From the NCBI GenBank assembly GCA_036273675.1, contig DASUHD010000182.1:1-64000 (forward strand): 64,000 nt of DNA, read 5' to 3'. The DNA is from DAHUXT01 sp036273675 (GTDB taxonomy: Bacteria; Chloroflexota; Ktedonobacteria; Ktedonobacterales; JADMIN01). The position numbers and the translations under genes are program-made. Positions 34,151 to 44,100 of this stretch are shown here, piece by piece. Positions within the stretch are counted from its first letter, which is position 1. The number at the start of each line of letters is the position of its first letter. Under the pieces are notes generated by a model, which was not told the origin of the DNA, did no database searches, and saw only the letters and a list, made by a program, of their open reading frames with translations.

Positions 34151-34561
34151 ATGACTTTTGATAAGCAGGTGGCTGTCGAGAATATGCTGGCCGATGTGTT
34201 CGCGCGCCAGGCGGACCTGGCTAACTACTATCGAACGATGCGCCCCGATGGCTTCTACAGCTGGCCACCGCTGGATCGTTGCACTACGTGGACCCGCGCG
34301 ATTGTCCACGAGTGCTGCGAATTGGACAATGAGTTGAACTGGAAGCCCTGGAAGAATTCCCGTGATCTTGCGACGAACCGCGAGGAACGCCTCTTCGAGA
34401 TGGCTGATATTTTCCATTTCTTCGTACAACTTGCGCTCGATCAGGGGTTCTCCGCTAGCGAGATCTATTCCGCCTACCTCGCGAAAAACGATGAGAATCG
34501 GCGGCGACAACAGTCTGATCCCCGTTACCAACCGGGCGCTGATGACGGTGATCAGTCCTGA
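34151..34561 (+). CDS. Dimeric dUTPase-like (all-alpha NTP pyrophosphatase)
   Basis: A 136-residue protein of the all-alpha NTP-pyrophosphatase superfamily, dimeric dUTPase branch, hydrolysing dUTP to dUMP. ATG at 34151 has GGGAGAG upstream; an open frame extends to 34016 without a ribosome site. Metal and substrate motifs: HECCELDNELNWKPWKN (ExxxE with substrate Trp), FEMADIFHFFVQLAL (ExxD), and AYLAKNDENRRRQQ (KNxxNxxRQ). The function as a dUTPase is inferred from these motifs; other nucleotides are possible. Confidence 0.85.
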   Translation: MTFDKQVAVENMLADVFARQADLANYYRTMRPDGFYSWPPLDRCTTWTRAIVHECCELDNELNWKPWKNSRDLATNREERLFEMADIFHFFVQLALDQGFSASEIYSAYLAKNDENRRRQQSDPRYQPGADDGDQS

Positions 34562-34599
34562 CTTGCGCCAACACGTACATAGCGCAGCAGAGGTTACTG

Positions 34600-34962
34600 G
34601 TGTCACAGTCACATGCGGATCTGATGCGGCGCGTTGCGGAGACAGATTCCACGTTTGTCCTGAACGACGGTCTTTGGGTCGGGCGCTGCCTCATCTGTGG
34701 CGGCCCGTTATGCTTTGACAACAGGACAGGCGATGGGGCGACGATTGAGCGTATTCTGCCGCGCAGTCTCGGCGGCACGAACGACTTGAGGAACCTCGGC
34801 GTTGCACATATGCGCTGCAACAACGAGAAGGGGCGCCATTGGGATCCGCGCCGACGACACCATGCGCGACAGGATCGCTACGCGGCGTTGCTCCAGCATC
34901 TGCTGGCGGAACGGGAGCGTCGCTGGGGAGAAGGACCAATAGATCGCGAGCGCGTATTGTGA
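34600..34962 (+). CDS. HNH endonuclease domain protein
   Basis: A 120-residue protein with an HNH fold: CLICGGPL supplies the first zinc Cys pair, TIERILPRSLGGTNDLRNL the catalytic His-equivalent region and MRCNNEKGRH the second Cys and Asn. In the first HNH position the usual DH is replaced by IE, so activity as a nuclease is uncertain. The start is GTG at 34600. Its stop overlaps the next gene by 4 bases (GTGA). It lies 38 bases after the dUTPase gene, so all three may be cotranscribed. No methylase or other restriction gene is nearby. Confidence 0.78.
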   Translation: MSQSHADLMRRVAETDSTFVLNDGLWVGRCLICGGPLCFDNRTGDGATIERILPRSLGGTNDLRNLGVAHMRCNNEKGRHWDPRRRHHARQDRYAALLQHLLAERERRWGEGPIDRERVL

Positions 34963-35678
34963 ATGATGAACAACATCCAATCGTGGCGGATGAGTCCGAC
35001 GGGCCGCTCCCAAATCGCCTCACCCGTGGCACGCTGATGGGGTGCGTTGGTCTCGCGGGTGTGATGGCGCTGCCGCTGCTGCTGTTTCTGCCCCTGGAAT
35101 CCTGGGGATTATCCAGATGGGCGATCTTACTGGTCCAGTTGCTGGCGTTTGGCGCGCTTGGTGGAGGAATCTGGCTCCTTGCGCATGTGCCTTCGACCGC
35201 ACGAGTACGCTCGAACGATCCCATGTATCCGCTGACGGCCCGAGGCGCTGCCCCTGTGCGCGAACGCCCCGCTGGGTGGCCAAATCGCATTGGAGTGGCG
35301 GTCGTCTGGGCGCTGCTGATTCTGACAATCGCAGGCTTCGCGCTTGCCGCGTTTGACACCGATCAGAACGGCGCCATACCAATTGGCATGGCTATTGTCA
35401 GCCTGGCTGGAGCGTTACTCGCCGTCTATGGTCTCTGCATTGCGCTGGGACGGCTGGAGCCGCCTGCGCTCCACTGGGTGCGGACACCTGCCATCGCAGG
35501 CTGGTTTCCTCAGGGAGGATCGGTTATGCTGATGGGCCTGACCATGCTGGCTTGGGCACTACTCATCGCCGCGGAGGATCGTCTCATCTGGGGAGCGATT
35601 GGTCTCGTGGCGCTTTTGCTGGCTATTCTGCTGGTTACGCCATTGTTCCGGCATTTGCCCGCGCGCGGTCGCAGGTAG
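34959..35678 (+). CDS. Multi-helix membrane protein, unknown function
   Basis: A 239-residue unrecognised protein with about seven hydrophobic helices. GTG at 34959 is chosen because it overlaps the HNH stop; an open frame continues upstream to 34839 inside the HNH gene. Helices include LMGCVGLAGVMALPLLLFLP, WAILLVQLLAFGALGGGIWL and IGVAVVWALLILTIAGFAL. The first 25 residues are hydrophilic. The family is not one I can name. A strong hairpin lies 40 bases downstream. Confidence 0.7.
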   Translation: MNDEQHPIVADESDGPLPNRLTRGTLMGCVGLAGVMALPLLLFLPLESWGLSRWAILLVQLLAFGALGGGIWLLAHVPSTARVRSNDPMYPLTARGAAPVRERPAGWPNRIGVAVVWALLILTIAGFALAAFDTDQNGAIPIGMAIVSLAGALLAVYGLCIALGRLEPPALHWVRTPAIAGWFPQGGSVMLMGLTMLAWALLIAAEDRLIWGAIGLVALLLAILLVTPLFRHLPARGRR

Positions 35679-35718
35679 AAGGGGATTTCGAGTACGCTGA
35701 GCCGCGAATACATGAAAT

Positions 35719-35750
35719 AAGCCGACCCCTGAAGAAACAGGGGTCGGCTT
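35719..35750. terminator. Bidirectional terminator between membrane gene and gyrB
   Basis: AAGCCGACCCCTG and CAGGGGTCGGCTT form a perfect 13-bp stem with a 6-base loop between convergent genes. On the minus strand it is followed by a short T-rich tract (TTATTTC), consistent with ending gyrB transcripts. Confidence 0.85.
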
Positions 35751-35770
35751 GTACGGTAAGGGCGATTTGA

Positions 35771-37693
35771 TTAGATATCCAGATTCTTCACGGTTTTGGC
35801 GTGGGCCTCGATGTAGCGCTTGCGCGGCATGACATCATCCCCCATGAACATGGAGAATATCTCATCGGCCTTGATCGCGTCCTCGATGGTGACCTGCAGA
35901 ATCGTCCGAGTGGCAGGGTTCATCGTCGTCTCCCACAGCTCCTCAGGATCCATCTCGCCGAGACCTTTGTAGCGGCTGACCGTTGGGGTCTTGCCCGCAG
36001 GCAGCCGGGCTAGCAACTCATTCAGCTCCTGGTCGCTGTAGACGTAGCTGCGCTGCTTGCCAAGCTGGACACGATACAGTGGCGGCTGCGCGATGTAGAG
36101 ATGGCCGTTGGTGATCAATGTCTCCATGTGGCGGAAGAAAAAAGTCAGCAGCAGCGTGCGAATGTGGCTGCCGTCCACGTCGGCGTCGGTCATCAGAATG
36201 ATGCGCCAGTAGCGCAGGCGGTCGGTCGAAAATGTCTCGCCGATGCCGGTGCCGAGCGCCGTGACGATGTTTTTGATCTGCTCGCTTGCCAGCATCTTAT
36301 CCAGTCGGGCGCGCTCGACATTGAGAATCTTGCCGCGCAACGGGAGAATCGCCTGGAAGTGGCGGTCACGCCCTTGTTTGGCGCTCCCACCTGCGCTATC
36401 ACCCTCAACCAGGTACAATTCGCAGCGCTGTGGAACACGCTCGGAACAATCGGCCAGTTTGCCGGGTAGCGTCGTATCCAGCGCGTCTTTGCGACGCACC
36501 AGTTCGCGGGCGCGGCGGGCGGCATCGCGGGCGCGGGCAGAGTTCAGGCACTTCTCGATGATGCGCTTGCCCTCGGCAGGCGTTTCCTCCAGGTACTTGG
36601 CCAGCGCCTCAGAAAAGACGAGATCGACCTGATTGCGCACATCTGCGTTGTTGAGTTTGCCCTTCGTCTGGCCCTCGAACTGCGCCTCGGGCAGCTTCAC
36701 GCTGATGGCAGCGGTTAGACCCTCTCGCACATCATCACCGGTAAGATTCGAGTCGGCCTCTTTGATCTGTCCGGTCTTGCGGCCATATTCATTGAGGGTG
36801 CGGGTGAGCGCGGTGCGGAACCCGGTAACGTGCGACCCGCCATCGACGGTATTGATGCCATTAGCAAATGAGAAGAGCGTCTCGCTATAGCCGTCGTTAT
36901 ACTGGACCGCAACCTCGATGAGCGTCTTTTCTACCTTCCGCTCAACGTAGACCGGGCGCGCCATGACGACGTTGCGATTCTTATTCAGGTGGCGCACAAA
37001 CGAGCGCAGACCACCATCGAAGTAGAAGGTAAGCTCCTGCTCTTTGTCCTCGCGCTCGTCAATGATCTTGATCGTCACACCGCGATTGAGATAGGCCATC
37101 TCACGCAGGCGCTGCGCCAGCGTATCGAACTGGAAATCGCCGGTCTCCATGATGGACAGATCGGGCTTGAACGTCGTCCTGGTGCCAGTGCCGACGGCTG
37201 TACCCGCTACCTGCACGGGCGTCAGCGGCTTGCCACGACGATACTCCTGGACATGCAGCTTCTTGTCGCGCTTGACCTCGACCCGGCAATAATCCGAAAG
37301 CGCGTTAACAGCAGAAACGCCGACACCATGCAGTCCGCTGGAGCCTTGCTTGTACCCGTCGCCGCCGAATTTGCCACCGGCATGCAGTGTCGTCATGACA
37401 ATTTCGAGCGTGGACTGCTTAGGGCGCTTTGGATGAGGCTCGACAGGGATGCCGTGACCGTTATCCTCGACGGTGACCGAGCCATCGGCATTGAGGGTAA
37501 TCAGAATCATGTCACATCGGCCAGCCATCGCCTCATCGATGCTATTATCGACAACTTCGGTGACCAACTGATGCAACCCGCGGATGTCGGTGCTACCGAT
37601 ATACATACCGGGCCGCTTTCGGACCGGCTCAAGCCCCTCAAGAATCTCAATATCTTTAGCCGAATAAACGTCTGTTTGTGCAACGGTCGCCAT
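35771..37693 (-). CDS. gyrB: DNA gyrase subunit B
   Basis: ATPase subunit of the type II topoisomerase that supercoils DNA. About 640 residues from ATG 37693 (GGAGG 12 bases upstream); ATG 37738 would add 15 polar residues. The ATP-binding GHKL domain has EVVDNSIDEAMAG, DNGHGIPV and GGKFGGDGYKQGSSGLHGVG. The Toprim domain has LVEGDSAGGSAKQGRDR and LMTDADVDGSHIRTLLL, and the C-terminus has YKGLGEMDPEELWETTM. The sequence favours GyrB over ParE on the basis of general fit, but gyrA is not adjacent. Confidence 0.95.
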   Translation of the reverse strand: MATVAQTDVYSAKDIEILEGLEPVRKRPGMYIGSTDIRGLHQLVTEVVDNSIDEAMAGRCDMILITLNADGSVTVEDNGHGIPVEPHPKRPKQSTLEIVMTTLHAGGKFGGDGYKQGSSGLHGVGVSAVNALSDYCRVEVKRDKKLHVQEYRRGKPLTPVQVAGTAVGTGTRTTFKPDLSIMETGDFQFDTLAQRLREMAYLNRGVTIKIIDEREDKEQELTFYFDGGLRSFVRHLNKNRNVVMARPVYVERKVEKTLIEVAVQYNDGYSETLFSFANGINTVDGGSHVTGFRTALTRTLNEYGRKTGQIKEADSNLTGDDVREGLTAAISVKLPEAQFEGQTKGKLNNADVRNQVDLVFSEALAKYLEETPAEGKRIIEKCLNSARARDAARRARELVRRKDALDTTLPGKLADCSERVPQRCELYLVEGDSAGGSAKQGRDRHFQAILPLRGKILNVERARLDKMLASEQIKNIVTALGTGIGETFSTDRLRYWRIILMTDADVDGSHIRTLLLTFFFRHMETLITNGHLYIAQPPLYRVQLGKQRSYVYSDQELNELLARLPAGKTPTVSRYKGLGEMDPEELWETTMNPATRTILQVTIEDAIKADEIFSMFMGDDVMPRKRYIEAHAKTVKNLDI

Positions 37694-37738
37694 ATGTTTA
37701 GTCCGTTCCTCCTCGGTATGCGTCTCGCCATCTGACAT

Positions 37739-38111
37739 GGTCCAGAGCTACCTGTCTTTTCTCTACTTCAAGCATTCAAAGCTTCCTGATGCCGGGCAGA
37801 GCCGACCAGCGACAGTGTGTTCCGGTGGCGGGTCAAGATCGCGACAACGCGGAGCGGTTGTGGTTGCGAGGGTGGTAATGAGAGGTAGTTGCGGGCCAAA
37901 TACCCTGGGTAAAATGGTTGATGAATTCACGACTGCAACACTCTCCATCCGTATGTACTCCACCTGATAATTCTATCACATTTTGGGCCTTTCCGAAAGG
38001 TCACTAGTACCCTTGATTGCCCATAAATTACCAGATTGGCGCTTTGCGCTCGCCTGGTAGTTGTGGTAGTAAGATGTACTTGTGTAGTAGTTCTTCAGCG
38101 GGCAACAAGAA
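37739..38111. other. Intergenic region upstream of gyrB
   Basis: About 370 bases with no convincing gene. A short plus-strand frame at 37737-37967 has no family resemblance and no ribosome site. An AT-rich stretch near 37965-38060 probably holds the gyrB promoter; a TAGAAT on the minus strand (37975-37970) is a possible -10 but lacks a good -35. Confidence 0.5.
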
Positions 38112-38146
38112 ACGGTGATGAGGGCCAAGCGGCGCTTCATCACCGT
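38112..38146 (-). terminator. Terminator after the YyaL-type gene
   Basis: ACGGTGATGA and TCATCACCGT form a 10-bp stem with a smaller GCC/GGC stem inside the loop. On the minus strand the stem is followed by TTTCTTGTTG, as expected for an intrinsic terminator of the gene ending at 38173. Confidence 0.8.
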
Positions 38147-38172
38147 GCGGTAGCTTGTGTCCAGGTTCGCGC

Positions 38173-40356
38173 TTATGGTGCGCTCAACTGGAGCAACAAT
38201 TCATCTGGCTGAGTCACTGGCTGATTGCAGACGAACCCACGGCAAACGTAGGCCGTGGGCTGATCGCCCACTAGAGGGCGGTTTGCCAGCAGTGGCACCA
38301 CTGCTTGGGCCTCCGCATCGCCTGGGGCCGCCTGTGCCTGCACCATGCGGGGTCGGTAGACGTGACGCGCGATGTTGAGCAGGGCGCGCGTTCCTTCAGC
38401 GCTCTGTTCGCCCACAATCGCCACCTCATCCATCGGGCCGATAAAGTCATCCAGGGCGCAGAGCAGATGCCCGAATGCCAGCGGTTGTTTGAGCATATCA
38501 GGAACGAGTGGCGCCAGCACGCGCGTTGCGTGGTCTCGGTACCTGTCTTCGCCCGTGAACGCCGCTAGCCGTAGCAGCGCCTCCGCCATCAAACTCATAC
38601 CGGACGGGGTTGCATTATCGGTCAGTTCGCGCGGGCGGCCGATCAACTGCTCGTGGTCGGACGCGGTGTCGAAGAACGTCTCGACTTTTTCGTCCCAAAA
38701 GCGGGTCAACGCCTCATCGACGTGTGCCTTCGCCTCGCTGAAGAATGTAGCGTTGCCGGTCGTTTCGTAGGTGGAGAGCAGGGCGTTAGCGAGCGCAGCA
38801 TAGTCTTCGAGATAGGCGGCAATCCGAGCGTGGCCGTTGCGCCAGCTTCGTAGCAGGCCGTCATCGGTGCGCATGGTTCCAAGCATGAAGTGGGCATTGG
38901 CGACCGCGGCGTCACGATAATCCTGCCGATCGAGGATGCGGCCAGCCTCGGCAAATGCACGCTGCATCAAACCATTCCAGGCGGTGAGCACTTTATCATC
39001 CCGCGCGGGCGCCACACGCTGATGTCGCGCCTCATAGAGTTGCGCACGAGCGCGAGTGATGGCGTTACGCACCGCGTCTTCTTCAAGTCCCAGTTCGGTG
39101 GCTACCTCAGCGGGAGTCTTCGCCCGATGCAGGATATTGTGTCCCTCGAAGTTGCCGGCCTCGGTGACGCCCCAGAGTTTTTCGACGATGGTAGCGTCGG
39201 CGTCACCCAGGGCCTCATGGATTTCCGTGGGAGTCCAGACGTAAAACTTGCCCTCAACGCCCTCGCTATCGGCATCCTGAGTCGAGTAGAACCCTCCAGC
39301 GGGATCAGTCATCTCACGCAGCACGTAATCGAGTATCTCTTCGCACACTTGCCGGTATGACGCCTCGCCAGTCAGCTGCCAGGCGTGGAGATAGGCGGTG
39401 GCAAGCAGCGCGTTGTCATAGAGCATCTTCTCAAAGTGCGGCGCCAGCCAGATAGCATCGGTCGCGTAGCGGTGAAAGCCGCCACCTATCTGGTCATAGA
39501 TGCCGCCCGCCGCCATGACATCGAGCGTCTGGCGTACGGGGGCAAGAATCGCTTCGGCATCGGCGTTCGTTGCGCGCGATGCCTGGCGCAGCAGGAATTC
39601 CAGATTCATGGGGTGCGGAAACTTTGGCGCGCCGCCAAATCCGCCGTTCGTGGTGTCGGCGCGATCCAGCAGATGGGTGGTCGCCTGTCTCAGGTCCTCG
39701 ACGCCGATGCTGACCTGGCTGGGCAGCACACCTTCAGGAAGCCGCAACCGGCTCTGGTCGCGCTCGCGATAGAAATCTCGGAATGCCTCCGCCTGCTGCT
39801 CGACCTCGTCGCGATGGGACGAATAGTAGTAGGCGAGGCGGCGCAGCACCGTGGGAAACCCTGGCATGCCGTAGCGATCCTCGGGCGGAAAGTAGGTACC
39901 CGCATAGAACGGCGCGCCATCTGGAGTCAGGAAGACGGTCATCGGCCAGCCGCCACTACCGGTCAACGCCTGGACCGCGTCCATGTAGAGCGCGTCGAGA
40001 TCGGGTCGCTCCTCGCGGTCCACTTTGATGCTGACGAAAAGGCTGTTCATCAGCTTCGCGGTGTCCGCATTCTCGAAAGATTCTTCCTCCATTACATGGC
40101 ACCAATGACATGCGGCATATCCTATGCTTAGCAGGATTGGTCTATCTTCATCCTTCGCCCTGGCGAGCGCCTCGTCGCCCCAGGGATACCAGTCTACGGG
40201 ATTGTGCGCGTGCTGGAGCAAATATGGGCTGGTTTCGTGGATGAGGCGATTGACGTGCTTCTGCCCCGGCTCCTGGCTATCATTCTGGGGTTCTGCTGCT
40301 GAATCAGGCGCTTCCGGCGCTTGTGGTATGATGGGCGTCTCGTCGCTGTCACTCAT
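38173..40356 (-). CDS. Thioredoxin-domain protein of the YyaL/DUF255 family
   Basis: A 727-residue cytosolic protein. The N-terminal thioredoxin-like domain has HWCHVMEEESFENADTA and GSGGWPMTVFLTPDG and ends in APFYAGTYFPPE; the rest is an (alpha/alpha) barrel like those of N-acylglucosamine epimerases, with IGGGFHRYATDAIWLAPHFE and KVLTAWNGLM. The family (human SPATA20, Bacillus YyaL) is highly conserved but of uncertain function. The first 35 residues are a polar extension. GGAAGGATCGATAT precedes ATG 40356. Confidence 0.94.
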   Translation of the reverse strand: MSDSDETPIIPQAPEAPDSAAEPQNDSQEPGQKHVNRLIHETSPYLLQHAHNPVDWYPWGDEALARAKDEDRPILLSIGYAACHWCHVMEEESFENADTAKLMNSLFVSIKVDREERPDLDALYMDAVQALTGSGGWPMTVFLTPDGAPFYAGTYFPPEDRYGMPGFPTVLRRLAYYYSSHRDEVEQQAEAFRDFYRERDQSRLRLPEGVLPSQVSIGVEDLRQATTHLLDRADTTNGGFGGAPKFPHPMNLEFLLRQASRATNADAEAILAPVRQTLDVMAAGGIYDQIGGGFHRYATDAIWLAPHFEKMLYDNALLATAYLHAWQLTGEASYRQVCEEILDYVLREMTDPAGGFYSTQDADSEGVEGKFYVWTPTEIHEALGDADATIVEKLWGVTEAGNFEGHNILHRAKTPAEVATELGLEEDAVRNAITRARAQLYEARHQRVAPARDDKVLTAWNGLMQRAFAEAGRILDRQDYRDAAVANAHFMLGTMRTDDGLLRSWRNGHARIAAYLEDYAALANALLSTYETTGNATFFSEAKAHVDEALTRFWDEKVETFFDTASDHEQLIGRPRELTDNATPSGMSLMAEALLRLAAFTGEDRYRDHATRVLAPLVPDMLKQPLAFGHLLCALDDFIGPMDEVAIVGEQSAEGTRALLNIARHVYRPRMVQAQAAPGDAEAQAVVPLLANRPLVGDQPTAYVCRGFVCNQPVTQPDELLLQLSAP

Positions 40357-40383
40357 ATATCGATCCTTCCGGGAGAAAATACA

Positions 40384-41124
40384 CTACTCTCGCTGCTCTA
40401 TTCTACCGTCGCGCATGGTCAGGATGCGATGCGCCCGCGCGCCAATTTCAGCCGCGTGGGTCACGATCACGAATGTTTGGCCGCGCGCCTGGTTCAGCTC
40501 AGCCACCAGTGACATGATCTCATGCGCGGCCTCGCTGTCAAGATTGCCGGTAGGTTCGTCGGCCCAGACAATCGCTGGATCATTCACCAGAGCGCGGGCA
40601 ATCGTCACACGCTGCTGTTGGCCGCCGGAAAGCTCAGCGGGCCGATGGCGCTCGCGGTTGGAGAGTCCTACCGCCGCGAGCGTCTCTCGCGCTTTCCTTC
40701 GCGCAATGTTCGGCCGCTCGCGCAACACCAGCAGCGGCAACTCGACGTTCTCAACCGCCGTCAACACAGGCAGCAGGTTAAAGCTCTGGAAGATGAAGCC
40801 CATGGTCTTCGCCCGAAAATCGGTACGCTGGCTATCGCGCATCGTTGCGAGATCTTGGCCGCTGATCGCAATCTTACCGCTGCCTATTGTATCTAAACCC
40901 GCCAGGCAATTCAGCAGCGTCGTCTTGCCGCAGCCACTTGGCCCCATAATCGCAACCATCTCACCCCGACGGATTTCCAGGCTCACATCTACCAGCGCGG
41001 GAACCTCGACACCATGCGAGCGGTACAGCTTGCTAATACGTCGCGCCACGGCAATTGGCCCATCTAAGGTCGTTGTCCCCGTGAGGGATGTTGCCATCGC
41101 TGATCGGTGTTGGTGCAGTGCCAC
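40384..41124 (-). CDS. ABC transporter ATPase (LolD/MacB type)
   Basis: ATPase of a MacB-like exporter. GTG at 41124 is chosen because GGAGG lies 7 bases before it; ATG 41169, overlapping the upstream stop, is an alternative adding 15 residues. Walker A is GPSGCGKTT, the signature LSGGQQQRVTIARALV, Walker B VWADEPTGNLD and the H-loop VTHAAEIG. The Q-loop region FQSFNLLPVLTAVENVELPL is typical of LolD/MacB/FtsE relatives. Its permease partner is the adjacent 1105-residue FtsX-type protein. Confidence 0.94.
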   Translation of the reverse strand: MALHQHRSAMATSLTGTTTLDGPIAVARRISKLYRSHGVEVPALVDVSLEIRRGEMVAIMGPSGCGKTTLLNCLAGLDTIGSGKIAISGQDLATMRDSQRTDFRAKTMGFIFQSFNLLPVLTAVENVELPLLVLRERPNIARRKARETLAAVGLSNRERHRPAELSGGQQQRVTIARALVNDPAIVWADEPTGNLDSEAAHEIMSLVAELNQARGQTFVIVTHAAEIGARAHRILTMRDGRIEQRE

Positions 41125-41165
41125 GAGCGAACCTCCGTGAGAGAACTGAGATGGTGGCGTCTTTT

Positions 41166-44100
41166 TCATTCATAGCGCAGCGCGTCGGCAGGCGCAATCC
41201 GACCAGCCTGCCAGGCGGGTATCAGCGCCGCCAGCGCTGAAGCCGCAATCGCCGCGCCACAGATGAGCGCCAACTCTCGCCATGGAACGACCAGGGTCAG
41301 GTTTGTGGTGATTGCGGCGAAAAAGTCCACGGCAAAGAGATTGCGGCAGAGAATCAGCCCGAGCGCCAGCCCTAACCCAGCGCCTACGACCCCGATGAGC
41401 AGCGACTCGATAAAGAACATCACCTGCACATGCGAGCGTCTGAACCCCAGCGCCCGCAGCATGCCAATCTGCTGACGGCGCTCGACTACAGCCCGCGAGC
41501 CGGTTACCGCCAGCGCCGCCATGCCCACCAACAACGTCAGTCCAACCAGCCCGACGAGCACGCGGCTGATAAAGACCTGCGGGCCGTTTACGCTCAGCAG
41601 CACGTCCTGGAGCACGGTCGTCTCGAAGCCGTTCTCCAGCAGTGCGGAACCCAGCGCCAGCGCCTCGTTATGGGCGTCCACGCCGGGACGAATGCCAAAG
41701 TAGAAGTATTCGTTTCCAAAAGGCTGCAAGCCGCGCTCGATGGGCGCGAAGGTGGCGGGTGTTCCGAGCAGCCCGTAGATTTGCGCATGGACGTTGTTGA
41801 CTACGCCAATGACTCGCACCTTGCTCACCGATTGTCCGCGCAGGTCGCCAACCCAGAGCGTGGTAGGGGCGATGATTCCCGGCCCCAGTGCAATGTCACG
41901 CAGACTGGTGTGATACTGGCTCACCAGCGTTGGATCGCTGGCGAGCAGAGCGATCGCGGAAAACCCACCCTCCACCGTGACACTTGTTGTGGGCTGGTTG
42001 AGCGCTTCGAGGCTCGAAAGGCCAGGAAGCCCCGCGCCGAGCGGCGGGCCTAGAAATTGCGACGCGCTCACTGGCGCTGGTGTGCCAAGCCCCAGCGCAG
42101 CAAGATCGCCCGGACTGAGCGCGCTGGCGTCGATCACCACATCGCCGGGATGTGTTCTGACATCATGCCACACGTCAGTGTCCGAGGTATATCCCTGCGC
42201 ACGGGCTGCTAAGGGCAACCCTGTGCCTTCGAGAAAGGCGCCGTCAATCTCTGACGCCGGATAGACCCGCCATCCCGCGTCAGGCGCGCCGGGCTGAATC
42301 ACCCCAAGAGGCACAGGCGTCGCCGAGCTGATCGCGTCCATCGCATCGAACGTGGCCGGCGCACGGGCGCGTAGGTATTGCGAGAGCGCGTTGACTCCGC
42401 CAACCGGCTGGAAGAGCGGCTGACCGGCAATATCATAGCCTGACGCCTGCTGCGGAACGTTGTCGTAGTTCTTCGTGGTTGAGGCGGCGATGCAGGCCAT
42501 CACAATCATGGTGAAACAGACGAGTGAAAAAAGCGCAAGCCCGATTCCTGTGCGGAAACGATGAAACGCCGGATAGAGCAGCGCAACCGAGGTCACATGC
42601 CGCAGGCGTCCGCCCTGAGTGAGCAGCCACGAGACCGGCTTGAGCAGCAGATCGAGGTTGGGCGCCAACGCGATGACCGAGCCGAAGACCATCATCATGC
42701 CAGCGACGAAGACGAGTGGAATTCCACCGGTAAAGCGCGGTATCCCCAGGCTTTGCAGCGCATCGAATGGCAATGACCAGTAGAGCGCCAGCCCGCCGCC
42801 AAGCGCCAGCGCCGCAAGGCGGTCCGAACGTTCCGTCGCGCGATTCATGGTGCGTGCCGCCGTGGCCGGAAAGCGCCAACGAGCCAGCAGCGCGATTGCT
42901 GCCAGGATGGTCCAGCGCAGAAGCAGTACCAAGCCAACAGCCAGGACCGAGATTCCAATGGCAAAGAGCAGCCCGTCGAAGCTTCCGACAGCGGCGCGAA
43001 GAAGCAAGATGCCCACGATGATCGGCACAATGCCAGTCGTGAACGTGCTTCCCAGAAGCTTGCCCCACGGAAGCAGGCGATTGCCGGTTGGAGCGCCTGA
43101 AGGGACGAGACTCGCGAAAGCCTCTCGCGCCAGGGTGATGGGGCCAGGACGGAGCGCTGGCGGCTCTGGCAGGTCGCGCAGGGCCGAGGCGACGGTCATC
43201 CTGCTGATATTCCAGGCAGCCAACAATATCGTCGCGAGGGTGAAGAGCGAGCCCAGGCAGAACGCGGTCACCATCCCTCCAGGCTGTATGTCGAACTGAA
43301 GTGGAAAGCCCAGTCGCGCGATAATGGGGCTTACCAGTCCGACGATCAGGACGCCTAAGCCAAGCCCGGACGCAATGCCCAGCACTGCGGCGGCGACGTC
43401 ATAGGCCGCTCCCTCAAAGAGAAGCATAATGACCACATGCGAGCGTCGCATCCCAACGGCGCGCGCTATGCCCAGCTCAGCGCGGCGCTCAGCCGCAAGC
43501 AGCGAGAAGATGAGAAAGATGAGCAGCAGGCCAATGGCGAAGGCGAAGAGTGTAAACAAGGTCAAGATGCGTCCAAAGATATTCTGAGCGCGCAGCGAGA
43601 GCGCGACGCCGTCGGCCTTTACGGCATGCGCCGCCAGAAAGCCAGGGAGCGCGTCACGGAGCGTATCGGTGATGCCATCGCTGAAACCTACGCCACTCAG
43701 CCCATTGCCGGTGTTGGCGATATAGACGACATTCACCGCATTGCTCACCTGCATCACACGTGAGAGCGCGGGCATCGTCAGCAGGATGGTTGGCGCGTCG
43801 CCGAGCAGACCGCCTGTCACCGCGCCAGCCACAGTGAAGGTATAGCGGCTACCGGGCCAGCGATCCGAGTAGAGATAGATGGTGTCGCCGGTATGCGCGT
43901 TGAGGAGTTGCGCGGTGTTGCGGTTGAGCAAAATCTGATTGTCGCGCAGGGTTGAGAGGGAAATCGCCGCGCCGGAGCTGGAATCGCTGAACGCCGTGAG
44001 CGGGCCAGCGCCGACGTCATCGATAGCCAGCGCTGTGACCCCACCGCGCACCTGACGCGCCGTCTCATCAGCGACCAGCACATTCGACAGCGTCAGCGCG

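Noticed and set aside
34600..34962. HNH protein as part of a restriction-modification system.
   Set aside because: No methyltransferase or specificity gene is adjacent and the first catalytic position is altered.
37737..37967. A 76-codon plus-strand frame upstream of gyrB.
   Set aside because: No ribosome site, no hydrophobic or conserved pattern, and it covers the region where the gyrB promoter should be.
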